Positions 17,892 through 26,203 of a stretch of 64,000 bases of DNA are shown here, piece by piece (the first letter of the stretch is position 1; each line of letters begins with the position of its first letter). Below the pieces are notes generated by a model that saw only the letters and a program-made list of their open reading frames with translations, searched no databases and was not told the origin of the DNA. The translations under genes and the position numbers were made by a program. This stretch comes from Flammeovirga pacifica (GTDB lineage Bacteria > Bacteroidota > Bacteroidia > Cytophagales > Flammeovirgaceae): NCBI RefSeq assembly GCF_000807855.2, contig NZ_JRYR02000001.1:4711791-4775790 (forward strand), in the 5' to 3' direction.

Positions 17892-18013
17892 GAGTAATCC
17901 TTTTTGAGACTAATTGATGGAAAAGATGATTACTTTAAAATAATTTAAGATTTTTTTTTCATCAAAATGAACTTAATGTGTGTCGGGTATATAGAATGCC
18001 AACGCTAAATTTT

Positions 18014-18021
18014 TAAATTTG
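18014..18021 (+). promoter_or_regulatory. TAnnTTTG element immediately before a start codon
   Basis: TAAATTTG ends 5 nt before the ATG at 18027. If used, the mRNA would be leaderless or nearly so. No -33 TTG is found at the right distance, so it may be chance. Confidence 0.25.
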
Positions 18022-18026
18022 CCTTT

Positions 18027-18929
18027 ATGAATAAGACAAACGGAAGATTTTTAACTCTTTTATTATTAGCGTTGTCACTTTTTTCTTGTGATAAAATTAA
18101 AGGTGCTTTCGAGAAAGCTGTTGAAGAAGAGAATATTAAAAGTAATCGTGTAGCCTTAGCTAAAGTAAATGATAAGGTTTTATATGATACTGAATTAGGC
18201 AATTTATTGACAGAAAGAATGTCAGCTTCAGATTCGCTAAATATAAAAGAGAGATACATCAATACTTGGGTGAGAAAAACAATTATGTTAGAAAGAGCTC
18301 AAACTAAAGTTGATGTTGAAAAATTAGATATTAACCGTAGGTTAGAGGAGTATAAATATCAGTTGATCATGCACGAGTATGAAAGACAATATATTGCTCA
18401 ACATTTGGACACATTGGTGACACAAGAACAGGTAAAGAAGCATTATGAATCTAATTCTGATGATTTTATTCTTAAAACCAATATTGTTAGGGGTGTCTTT
18501 TTAAGATATCCAAACAATGCTCCAGATCTTAAAAAGGTGAGAAAGTGGATCTTATCAAAAGATGATAATGATAAATTGAGATCTTCTGCTTTTGCTTATG
18601 CTGACTTTGTACATCTAGAAGATACTGTTTGGTTAGATCTTGATGAACTCCTCTTTGGAACTCCTTTTATGAAATCTCAAGCAGAAGTGGCAAAATTGTT
18701 GAAAAGAGATAAGTTTTGGGACGTATCCGACGAAAATAATACCTACTTTTACAAAATTGAAGATTATAAAATCGTAGATCAGGTTCCGCCTTTACAATTT
18801 GTAGAACAACAAGTGAAAAATGTGATTCTCGGTAGAAGAAAATTAAAACTGAGAACAGAGTTGGAGACAGAGTTGTTCAATGAGGCAACGAAGAACCAAG
18901 AATATGAGATATTTTTTAATGAAGATTAA
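18027..18929 (+). CDS. Lipoprotein with SurA-like N-terminal chaperone domain
   Basis: 300-aa outer-membrane-type lipoprotein; the signal peptide ends in the lipobox LFSC (Cys21). The region from about 42 to 135 (VALAKVNDKVLYDTELGNLL, helical segments, YIAQHLDTLVTQEQVKKHYE) follows the SurA N-terminal/PpiC-linker pattern, but no parvulin domain with catalytic residues can be recognised afterwards. It is therefore probably a chaperone without isomerase activity that assists outer-membrane protein folding. It is followed after 35 nt by a full SurA-type isomerase, and the two likely form an operon. Confidence 0.8.
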   Translation: MNKTNGRFLTLLLLALSLFSCDKIKGAFEKAVEEENIKSNRVALAKVNDKVLYDTELGNLLTERMSASDSLNIKERYINTWVRKTIMLERAQTKVDVEKLDINRRLEEYKYQLIMHEYERQYIAQHLDTLVTQEQVKKHYESNSDDFILKTNIVRGVFLRYPNNAPDLKKVRKWILSKDDNDKLRSSAFAYADFVHLEDTVWLDLDELLFGTPFMKSQAEVAKLLKRDKFWDVSDENNTYFYKIEDYKIVDQVPPLQFVEQQVKNVILGRRKLKLRTELETELFNEATKNQEYEIFFNED

Positions 18930-18964
18930 ACGCTAAACTACTCAAGAAGTAAGTGATCAAAAAT

Positions 18965-20317
18965 ATGAATAGTAAATTATCATCTATTTTAGGAGGACTT
19001 TTGATGATGATCTCCGCAGCGACTTTCGCACAAACAGACGCTGTTCCAGTAGATAAAATTATCGCAAAAGTTGATAATAACATTATTTTGTTGTCTGAGG
19101 TAGAGGCTGGATATCAACAAATGTTGACAAATGGCCAATACTCAAAAGATAAGCAAAAAGCGAAATGTGAAGTGCTGAAAAACTTGATTGTGAATAAAAT
19201 CATGTATGCAAAAGCACAAATTGACTCTATTGAGGTTGACAATGCTAGAGTAGCGGAAGAATTGGAAAGACGTATGCAGTATTTCATTCTTCAAGCCGGT
19301 TCGCAGGAAAAATTAGAAAAAACGTTGGGTGCTTCTGTAAATGATTTGAGAGATGATCTTAGAGATCAGGTGAAGGAGCAGATGACTGTACAAACAATGC
19401 AACAACAAATTATTGCAGATGTTTCTATTACTCCTAAGCAAGTAAAGAAGTATTATGAGTCGATACCTAAAGATAGTATTCCTTTCTTAGCTGCTGAAGT
19501 GAAAGTAGGGCAAATTGTAAGAAATCCTAAAGTATCAGATTCAGAAAAAGAGAAAGCAAGACAACAGCTGTTAGATATTAAGAAAAGAATAGAAGCAGGT
19601 GAAGATTTTGCTGTTTTGGCTAAGCAATATTCTCAGGATTATGGCTCAGCAAGAAAAGGTGGTGACTTAGGTTGGCACGGTAGAGGTGAGCTAGTTCCAG
19701 AATTTGAAGAAATTGCTTTGACTGTTGATCCAAATGAAATTGCTGATCCTGTAGAATCAGACTTTGGATTTCACTTGATTCAATTATTAGAGAGAAGAGG
19801 TGGTCGCTTTAGAGCAAGACATATTCTTATTCGTCCTAAATCAAATTACCAGGATGTTAAAGATGCTGTTTCTTTCCTCGATAGTATTAGAACTTTAATT
19901 GCAAGTTCAGATACATTGGGTTTTGAAAAGGCAGTAAACCTTTATTCTGATGATCAACCTACAAGATCTAATGCAGGTTATTTTAAAAACCAATTAACAG
20001 GTTCTTCTTATATGGCAACAGATGAGTTAGATCCTGTGGTATTCTTTGCTATTGATACTATGTCAGTAGGTAAAACTTCTAAACCATTAAAGTATCGTAC
20101 AGAAGATGGGCAACAGGCGGTTCGTATCATTTACTATTCTGAATATAAACCACCTCATTACGCTAACTTAAAAGATGATTATCAAAAGCTGCAGCAAGCG
20201 ACACTAAACTCTCAGAAAAATGAGATTTTAGAAAAGTGGATTAAATCAGCTAAAAATGATGTCTTTATCGAAATCGATCCTGAATTTGATGATTGTGATG
20301 TAGTCAATAGCATCTAG
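18965..20317 (+). CDS. surA: SurA-type periplasmic peptidyl-prolyl isomerase
   Basis: Periplasmic chaperone for outer-membrane proteins, 450 aa. A signal peptide ends at AATFAQ (about residue 22). A SurA N-terminal domain follows (VDKIIAKVDNNIILLSEVEAGYQQM), then two parvulin-type domains, about 170-275 (contains GGDLGWHGRGELVPEFE and DFGFHLIQL) and 280-395 (RFRARHILIRP, then a more divergent copy). The first keeps the usual parvulin core. A GTG at 18953 would add four residues; the ATG at 18965 is chosen. Second gene of a pair with the lipoprotein upstream; closed by a terminator. Confidence 0.92.
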   Translation: MNSKLSSILGGLLMMISAATFAQTDAVPVDKIIAKVDNNIILLSEVEAGYQQMLTNGQYSKDKQKAKCEVLKNLIVNKIMYAKAQIDSIEVDNARVAEELERRMQYFILQAGSQEKLEKTLGASVNDLRDDLRDQVKEQMTVQTMQQQIIADVSITPKQVKKYYESIPKDSIPFLAAEVKVGQIVRNPKVSDSEKEKARQQLLDIKKRIEAGEDFAVLAKQYSQDYGSARKGGDLGWHGRGELVPEFEEIALTVDPNEIADPVESDFGFHLIQLLERRGGRFRARHILIRPKSNYQDVKDAVSFLDSIRTLIASSDTLGFEKAVNLYSDDQPTRSNAGYFKNQLTGSSYMATDELDPVVFFAIDTMSVGKTSKPLKYRTEDGQQAVRIIYYSEYKPPHYANLKDDYQKLQQATLNSQKNEILEKWIKSAKNDVFIEIDPEFDDCDVVNSI

Positions 20318-20335
20318 CAATCTTAAAATATTTTG

Positions 20336-20373
20336 AAAGGGCTCACTGATTACATCAGTAAGCCCTTTTTTTA
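20336..20373 (+). terminator. Terminator of surA
   Basis: 15-bp stem with one mismatch (AAAGGGCT-C-ACTGAT with ATCAGT-A-AGCCCTTT), 3-nt loop, T-run. Confidence 0.9.
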
Positions 20374-20508
20374 TTAGATAAAATACCTTAATTTCAATAT
20401 AGATTGTGATCGCCCCTTTTCATATAGATCATATTGTCAAAATACATTGAAAATGATGTGTTCTTATTTTCCATTTTATTGGGCGAAAACTGAAATAACA
20501 ATTAAGAC

Positions 20509-21483
20509 ATGACATCAAAAGTTACTTTTGCTTCAGATAAAGACGCTGCAGACGCTTTACATCAGAAATATTTACAGCTTAAACAAGAGATTGGAAAAGT
20601 CGTGATCGGGCAAGAAGATACCGTTCACTTTGTGTTGACTGCAATTTTTAGTCAAGGCCACGCATTATTACAAGGTGTACCTGGACTAGCTAAAACATTA
20701 TTAATTAATACCGTTGCTCAAGCATTAGATTTGGATTTTAGTAGAATTCAATTTACTCCTGACTTGATGCCTTCGGATATTTTGGGAGCTGAAACGATGG
20801 ATCAAGACCGTCAGTTTAAGTTTGTGAAAGGCCCTATTTTCTCTAACATCATTTTAGCCGATGAGATTAACCGTACGCCTCCAAAAACACAATCAGCATT
20901 ATTGGAAGCAATGCAAGAATATAAGGTGACCATTGCAAACAAAGAGTTTCAATTGGAGAAACCTTTCTTTGTATTGGCAACTCAAAACCCCATTGAACAA
21001 GAAGGTACTTATCCTCTTCCAGAAGCTCAGTTAGACCGTTTTATGTTTAATATCATCTTAGATTACCCGTCTTATTTGGATGAAGTAAATGTAGTAAAAG
21101 CGACTACTAACGATGAAAAGAAGCAGGTCGATAGAGTCATGTCGGGAGAAGAGATTCTTTATTTCCAACATTTGATTCGTAGAGTACCTATTGCTGATAA
21201 TGTTATTGAATATGCTGTGAAGTTAGTACATAAAACTAGACCTAACACAGAGCATGCAGAAGAATTAACCAACAAATATGTTGATTGGGGTGCAGGGCCA
21301 AGAGCTTCACAATATTTAGTGATAGCTGCAAAATGCCATGCTATTCTTTCTGGTAAATATTCTCCAGACATTGAAGATATTCAAGCGGTAGCTGTTTCTG
21401 TATTACGTCATAGGGTCGTGAGAAACTTTAAAGCAGAGGCAGAAGGGATTTCTATCGTAGATATCATCAAAAAATTATTATAA
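20509..21483 (+). CDS. MoxR-type AAA+ ATPase
   Basis: 324-aa cytosolic AAA+ protein of the MoxR/RavA group, thought to act as a chaperone for metalloenzyme or envelope complexes, usually with VWA/DUF58 partners. Walker A GVPGLAKT at residues 56-63, Walker B ILADEIN around 115-121, sensor region FVLATQNPIEQEGTYPLPEAQLDRF, and the C-terminal lid. The usual DUF58/VWA gene cluster does not follow; the next gene is a SUMF1-domain protein 61 nt downstream, so partners must be encoded elsewhere. Confidence 0.94.
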   Translation: MTSKVTFASDKDAADALHQKYLQLKQEIGKVVIGQEDTVHFVLTAIFSQGHALLQGVPGLAKTLLINTVAQALDLDFSRIQFTPDLMPSDILGAETMDQDRQFKFVKGPIFSNIILADEINRTPPKTQSALLEAMQEYKVTIANKEFQLEKPFFVLATQNPIEQEGTYPLPEAQLDRFMFNIILDYPSYLDEVNVVKATTNDEKKQVDRVMSGEEILYFQHLIRRVPIADNVIEYAVKLVHKTRPNTEHAEELTNKYVDWGAGPRASQYLVIAAKCHAILSGKYSPDIEDIQAVAVSVLRHRVVRNFKAEAEGISIVDIIKKLL

Positions 21484-21544
21484 ACTAGACTTTTTATGTC
21501 TATTATTGCCGATTGATATCAATTTTTTAAACTAAGAACACTTT

Positions 21545-22321
21545 ATGAACAAGTTTACTTGTACAATTATTCTTTTATGCTCTCTTGTAGTGAGCACTTT
21601 TGCGCAAAAAAAGAAAAGCTATACCGAAACTATCGATCAAATATCTTTTGATATGATTTATGTAAAAGGAGGAACTTTTCAAATGGGAGATAGAAAAGGA
21701 GATTTAGTATTAGATACAGGAGAAAACCCTTCATTACCATTACGTGAAGTTAAAATTGATGGTTTTTTTGTAGGGAAATTTGAAGTAACTCAAGCATTAT
21801 GGGAATCTGTAATGGGTAGTAACCCAAGTGAGCTTAAAGTAGGTAACCATCCTGTAGAGAGCGTCTCTTGGAATGATTGCGAAGAGTTTATCAAAAAATT
21901 AAATACTCTAACAGGAAAAGATTATCGCCTACTTACAGAAGCAGAGTGGGAGTATGTTGCTCGAGGAGGAAAAAAACATGAAAAGGATAAATCATCTATA
22001 GAAAATATTTCGAGTAGAGCTTGGGTGTTAAATAACGCCGATAATACACATCAAGAAGTAGGAACTAAAGCACCTAATGTATTAGGTATTTACGATTTAC
22101 AAGGAAATGTTTGGGAATGGGTGAATGATTGGTACGCTGTTGATTCGTATAAAAAAACAGGCGAAGACAATCCACAAGGTGTTCAAAATGGTAAAGAAAA
22201 GGCGTACAGAGGTGGTTCATTTTTAAGTGATGAAAACTTTTGTAGACCTGCTTACAGAAATTATGACCTACCTGATATAAAACAAAAATTTTTAGGTTTA
22301 AGAATAGGGAGATCACTTTAA
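21545..22321 (+). CDS. Exported SUMF1/FGE-like domain protein
   Basis: 258 aa with a signal peptide ending STFAQ (about residue 20), then one formylglycine-generating-enzyme-like (SUMF1) domain: GGTFQMGD, FEVTQALWESVMG, HPVESVSWNDCEEF, RLLTEAEWEYVARGG, LQGNVWEWVNDWY and YRGGSF. The active-site cysteine pair of true FGE enzymes cannot be identified with confidence; the only cysteines in the domain are in WNDCEEF and ENFCRPAY. Many exported Bacteroidota members are structural or ligand-binding rather than sulfatase-activating, and no sulfatase gene is nearby. Its stop codon overlaps that of the converging gene. Confidence 0.85.
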   Translation: MNKFTCTIILLCSLVVSTFAQKKKSYTETIDQISFDMIYVKGGTFQMGDRKGDLVLDTGENPSLPLREVKIDGFFVGKFEVTQALWESVMGSNPSELKVGNHPVESVSWNDCEEFIKKLNTLTGKDYRLLTEAEWEYVARGGKKHEKDKSSIENISSRAWVLNNADNTHQEVGTKAPNVLGIYDLQGNVWEWVNDWYAVDSYKKTGEDNPQGVQNGKEKAYRGGSFLSDENFCRPAYRNYDLPDIKQKFLGLRIGRSL

Positions 22322-22334
22322 GTGATCTCTTTTT
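22309..22334 (+). terminator. Hairpin spanning two overlapping stop codons
   Basis: GAGATCACTT (22309-22318), one base, then AAGTGATCTC (22320-22329) and TTTTTG. The stop codons of the converging genes (22319-22321 plus, 22318-22320 minus) sit at its centre. Confidence 0.7.
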
Positions 22335-22716
22335 GTAACTCCTTTCTTTTTCTATATCCAATAAAATAAAATCCAGCAGGTGCAAATATCATAGTTGGTA
22401 AGGTTGAAAGTATTGGATTAGGAGTTCCTTTCAAAGAGTGGACTAAAAAGGTGGCAGTTATTGCTATTCCTGATGGAATAAGTACAGCTAAGATATATTT
22501 TTTATTTTCAGTATACCTTTCACAAAGTGCTGATACATATCCTCCAAACAAGAAAGTATATGCGGCTTGTTTAAGAGCTGCAGTTAATGATAAAGCTACT
22601 GATTTGCTATCAAGATAATTGATTGTAAAAACCATTACACCTAAAAATACTGCACCAGTAAGCCCATATCGTATACTCACATATTTATTAAAATAACTTG
22701 TTACTTTTCTCCACAT
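22318..22716 (-). CDS. Small polytopic membrane protein of unknown function
   Basis: 132 aa from the ATG at 22716 (MWRKVTSYFNKY). Four hydrophobic segments at about 18-36, 41-65, 75-95 and 105-122, and a basic C terminus (GYRKRKELQKEIT). I do not recognise a family. The frame stays open to 22806, but that start would overlap the divergent symporter gene by 27 nt and adds an unlikely leader, so the shorter form is chosen. It overlaps the converging SUMF1 gene by 4 bp and shares its divergent upstream region with the SNF symporter. Confidence 0.7.
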   Translation of the reverse strand: MWRKVTSYFNKYVSIRYGLTGAVFLGVMVFTINYLDSKSVALSLTAALKQAAYTFLFGGYVSALCERYTENKKYILAVLIPSGIAITATFLVHSLKGTPNPILSTLPTMIFAPAGFYFIGYRKRKELQKEIT

Positions 22717-22779
22717 ATCAAACCAACTAATATTTAAACTTAAATCGGAAACCTTTTCGATGACAAAGAAAATACTTTT

Positions 22780-24273
22780 ATGACTAAACAAGAAAATAAA
22801 CAGCAATTTAGTAGTAAATGGGGAGTGATTTTAGCTTCTCTAGGTATGGCCATTGGAGCAGGTAACCTATGGCGTTTTCCTCGATTAGCTGGTCAGTACG
22901 GAGGTACTTTTATTATTTTATGGTTTCTTTTCTTATTTGTTTGGTCTATCCCAATTTTATTATCAGAGTTTTCAATTGGAAAAAAATATAAGAGTGGAGT
23001 AATATCTGCTTTTGCTCAAGCTGCGGGTAAAAAATACTCTTGGATGGGTTTCTTTATAACGATATGCACTTTAGGTATAACGTTTTATTACTCAGTAGTA
23101 ACTGCTTGGGGACTAAGCTATGTAGGTCTGTCGTTTGATTTGATCAATGAACCTCAAGTGTTGAAAGGATTATCACAAGGGTATCTAGAGAGCTATTGGG
23201 AAAATATATCCACAGGGAATTTAAAAACCGTGGGTTTACATATTTTCTGTGTGCTTGTAGCTGTTGTGATGTTGTTTAGAGGTATACAACAAGGTTTAGA
23301 AAGAGTCAATAGAATATTAATACCCACTTTATTGACTTTGATTTTATTGGTAGCGGCAGTAGCATTATCCACCGAAAATGGTCCTAAAGGATTATCGTAC
23401 ATGTTTGCTATTAATCCCGATTTATTTTTTGATTCAAAAGTTTGGATTGAAGCAGTAACACAATCAGCTTGGAGCACAGGTGCAGGTTGGGGTTTGATGT
23501 TAACAATCGCATCTTATTCTAGAGAGAAAGAAGATGTGACCTTCAATATTTTAGTCAGTGGTATAGGAAATAATATAGCATCTATTATTGCAGGGGTGGC
23601 GATATTGCCCTCTGTTTTTGCAATTGCAGGATCAGACGAACAAGCGATATCATTTTTACAATCGGGTAATACAGCACTTACATTTACCATTATACCCTTG
23701 CTATTTGCAAAAATACCCTACGGAGAATTCTTTGGGATGGTCTTTTTTATAGCCTTTGCTATGGCTGCATTTAGCAGTCTAATAAGTATGACTGAGTTGT
23801 GTATTCGTACATTTACTGATTTAAAATTTAATCGTAAAAAAGCAAGTATCATATCTGCTATATTATGTATGGTTATGGGATTCCCGTCTGCTTATTCACT
23901 AGATTTCTTTTCAAATCAAGATTGGGTATGGGGCTTAGGGTTACTTATATCTGGTTTATTTATTGTTTTTGCTGTTCATCAAAATGGAGTAGAAACCTTT
24001 AAATCGGAGTACATAGATAAAGATTCTTCTATTAAGCTACCCAATTGGATGTACAAACTAACCATGTTTATTAATATACCTATTGGTCTATTTTTAATTT
24101 GGTGGTGGATGTCACAAGGATATTCTAATGAACCATGGTTTACAGAAGAAGGGGATTGGAATGTGTTTGATGTTTACTCTAATGCAACCATCATAACACA
24201 ATGGGGACTTGTTTTTCTGATAGGTTTACTCATTAACAAGTGGTTGTACAAGAAATTTGTCGATGCCAATTAA
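22780..24273 (+). CDS. Sodium-dependent symporter, SNF/NSS family
   Basis: 497-aa inner-membrane protein of the neurotransmitter:sodium symporter family (LeuT fold), which imports amino acids or related amines with Na+. The signature helix-1 segment MAIGAGNLWRFPRLAGQYGG contains the unwound sodium/substrate-binding region, and about 11-12 hydrophobic helices follow. The substrate cannot be told from sequence. Start ATG at 22780 lies right before MTKQENKQQFSSKWG, which is typical. ispE follows after 41 nt, probably co-transcribed. Confidence 0.93.
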   Translation: MTKQENKQQFSSKWGVILASLGMAIGAGNLWRFPRLAGQYGGTFIILWFLFLFVWSIPILLSEFSIGKKYKSGVISAFAQAAGKKYSWMGFFITICTLGITFYYSVVTAWGLSYVGLSFDLINEPQVLKGLSQGYLESYWENISTGNLKTVGLHIFCVLVAVVMLFRGIQQGLERVNRILIPTLLTLILLVAAVALSTENGPKGLSYMFAINPDLFFDSKVWIEAVTQSAWSTGAGWGLMLTIASYSREKEDVTFNILVSGIGNNIASIIAGVAILPSVFAIAGSDEQAISFLQSGNTALTFTIIPLLFAKIPYGEFFGMVFFIAFAMAAFSSLISMTELCIRTFTDLKFNRKKASIISAILCMVMGFPSAYSLDFFSNQDWVWGLGLLISGLFIVFAVHQNGVETFKSEYIDKDSSIKLPNWMYKLTMFINIPIGLFLIWWWMSQGYSNEPWFTEEGDWNVFDVYSNATIITQWGLVFLIGLLINKWLYKKFVDAN

Positions 24274-24314
24274 TACAATTATTATTGCATCAAACTATTT
24301 AAAACTACACAATC

Positions 24315-25121
24315 ATGATTACCTTCCCTAATGCTAAAATTAATATCGGCTTAGGAATAACTGAAAAACGCACAGACGGGTTTCATAATATAGCTTCCTG
24401 TTTTTACCCTGTCAATTGGTGTGATATGTTAGAGATGATACCATCTAAAAAACTAATCTTCCAAAGTACAGGTATAGATATTCCTGGAAACCCTGATGGA
24501 AATTTGTGTTTAAAAGCTTATCACCTATTGAATGAGAAGTATGATATACCTCCAGTGCATATGCATTTACATAAGATAATTCCAATTGGAGCTGGCTTAG
24601 GTGGAGGATCTGCAGATGGAGCATTCGCTATAAAAATGCTTAACGATATGAATAGTCTTGATTTGAGTATAAAGGAAATGGAAGATTTCTCTGCTCAAAT
24701 GGGAAGTGATTGTCCTTTCTTTATTGAAAATAAGCCAGTTTATGTAACAGGTAGAGGTGAGCTTTTTGATCATCTAGATTTGAGTCTTGAAGGAAAGCAG
24801 ATTGTTTTAGTCAATCCAAACATTCATATCTCAACAAAAGAAGCCTATAGTGGAGTGGTTCCTCAAGCATTAACATATGCTCTAAAAGAAAGATTATTAA
24901 GCGATATTTCTTCATGGAAAGGAGTAGTAAATAACGATTTTGAAAATAGTCTTTTAGATCGCTATCCAATCATCAAGAAAATAAAAAATCAATTGTATGA
25001 ACAAGGAGCACTTTATGCTTCTATGACAGGATCTGGCTCTACAATTTTTGGGATTTTTGATGAAGAAATAGATCTAAGTAATTATACTGAATTTATGGTT
25101 TGGTCAGGAAAACTAGACTAA
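24315..25121 (+). CDS. ispE: 4-diphosphocytidyl-2-C-methyl-D-erythritol kinase
   Basis: GHMP kinase of the MEP isoprenoid pathway, 268 aa; it phosphorylates CDP-methylerythritol. PNAKINIGL at the N terminus has the conserved lysine (K8), the ATP-binding loop PIGAGLGGGSADG covers residues 90-102, GSDCPFF carries the conserved aspartate, and MTGSGSTIFG is the third GHMP motif. Slightly shorter than the E. coli enzyme (283 aa), as is common in Bacteroidota. Terminator follows. Confidence 0.96.
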   Translation: MITFPNAKINIGLGITEKRTDGFHNIASCFYPVNWCDMLEMIPSKKLIFQSTGIDIPGNPDGNLCLKAYHLLNEKYDIPPVHMHLHKIIPIGAGLGGGSADGAFAIKMLNDMNSLDLSIKEMEDFSAQMGSDCPFFIENKPVYVTGRGELFDHLDLSLEGKQIVLVNPNIHISTKEAYSGVVPQALTYALKERLLSDISSWKGVVNNDFENSLLDRYPIIKKIKNQLYEQGALYASMTGSGSTIFGIFDEEIDLSNYTEFMVWSGKLD

Positions 25122-25141
25122 GTTATATTGATATCATTATT

Positions 25142-25178
25142 AACGCTATCAGAATTAATTTTTTGATGGCGTTTTTTT
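25142..25178 (+). terminator. Terminator of ispE
   Basis: AACGCTATCA (25142-25151) pairs with TGATGGCGTT (25164-25173), one G-U pair, 12-nt loop, T-run. Confidence 0.85.
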
Positions 25179-25363
25179 GTGTTTGATCACTTTTGAAAAG
25201 ATGACTTTTGTTTTCTTTTTTTAGAAACATTTCCCTTAAACAGAGTTTTGTATCATTAAATATTGTATAAGTAACACTACTTAAACCCTTGAATAGCAAT
25301 GATTAAGTATCAAGACTCTTCTTAATAAAAATCAATGAAGCACTCTTGTTTAGATTCATTCAA

Positions 25364-25390
25364 AATAACCCTCTTATGATGAGGATTATT
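25364..25390. repeat. Inverted repeat abutting the sdh -33 element
   Basis: AATAACCCTC (25364-25373) and GAGGATTATT (25381-25390), 9 of 10 paired, 7-nt spacer. Its right arm overlaps the TTG of the promoter, a position suited to an operator. Confidence 0.4.
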
Positions 25391-25419
25391 GTATCACGAA
25401 CGATTGAGATATAATTTTG
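25389..25419 (+). promoter_or_regulatory. Promoter of sdhCAB
   Basis: TTG (25389-25391), 20-nt spacer, TAATTTTG (25412-25419): a full match to the Bacteroidota -33/-7 consensus, 59 nt before the sdhC ATG. Confidence 0.65.
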
Positions 25420-25478
25420 CAGAGAATTAATACAGAGAACTATCTCAAACAAATATTTTATCTAAACGTTAAATTTAT

Positions 25479-26156
25479 ATGAGTTGGCAGAAATCGCTGA
25501 GTAGTACAATCGGGAGAAAAATTATGATGTCTCTCTCAGGTATCTTACTCATCCTGTTTTTAGCAGGTCACGTGTCAGGTAACATGACTTTATTATTAGG
25601 AAAAGCAGACGCATTCAACGCTTACGCGCACTTTATGTCTACTAATCCTGCAGTTCAAGTTATCGCAAATGTTTTTAAACTATTCTTCGTAGGTCACATT
25701 TTTTATGCAATCCTTCTTACAAGGCAAAACAAAAAAGCAAGAGGTGGAGAAGCATACAAAGTATCTAACAAAGATGGTTCATCGGTATCTAAATACATGG
25801 GTGTTTTAGGTTCTGTTATCGGAGTATTCTTAGTAATTCACTTGAGCCAATATTGGGCAGTGATGCACGAATATGCAGGTACAATTGGAACTACTACAGT
25901 GGATGGTGTACAAATGAAAGATTTGTATTCAGTTGTAGCTACTTCTTACCAAAACCCAATGATTGTTGGAGGCTATGTAGTATCAATGATCATTTTAGCT
26001 TACCACTTATGGCACGGTTTCGCAAGTGCTTTCCAAACGTTAGGTATCAACAATAAGAGATATACACCAGTCATCTCTTTTGTAGGTAAAGCATATTCTA
26101 TTATTGTTCCATTGTTATTCGCTGCAATTCCTGTAGCAATGTTTATCAACGGATAA
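25479..26156 (+). CDS. sdhC: Succinate dehydrogenase/fumarate reductase cytochrome b558 subunit
   Basis: Single-polypeptide diheme membrane anchor, 225 aa, of the type found with three-subunit (B-type) quinone reductases in Bacteroidota. Five hydrophobic helices, at about 14-36, 55-76, 103-127, 162-182 and 203-223. Histidines within or at the ends of helices (AGHVSGN, VGHIFYA, VIHLSQYW, AYHLWHG) are the expected heme ligands. First gene of sdhCAB, 47 nt before sdhA, with its own strong promoter. Confidence 0.94.
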   Translation: MSWQKSLSSTIGRKIMMSLSGILLILFLAGHVSGNMTLLLGKADAFNAYAHFMSTNPAVQVIANVFKLFFVGHIFYAILLTRQNKKARGGEAYKVSNKDGSSVSKYMGVLGSVIGVFLVIHLSQYWAVMHEYAGTIGTTTVDGVQMKDLYSVVATSYQNPMIVGGYVVSMIILAYHLWHGFASAFQTLGINNKRYTPVISFVGKAYSIIVPLLFAAIPVAMFING

Positions 26157-26203
26157 TTAGGAACAATTAGTTATTTACTTAACACAATAAAAATTAGAAT
26201 AGA

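Larger units (their letters stand above)
25122..25478. other. Intergenic region ispE to sdhC
   Basis: Holds the ispE terminator (25142-25178), then about 180 nt of AT-rich sequence with no gene seen, an inverted repeat (25364-25390) and the sdh promoter (25389-25419). Confidence 0.6.

Noticed and set aside
22717..22806. Longer form of the small membrane protein
   Set aside because: It would overlap the divergent symporter start by 27 nt and add a hydrophobic stretch without methionine-supported context; the ATG at 22716 suffices.
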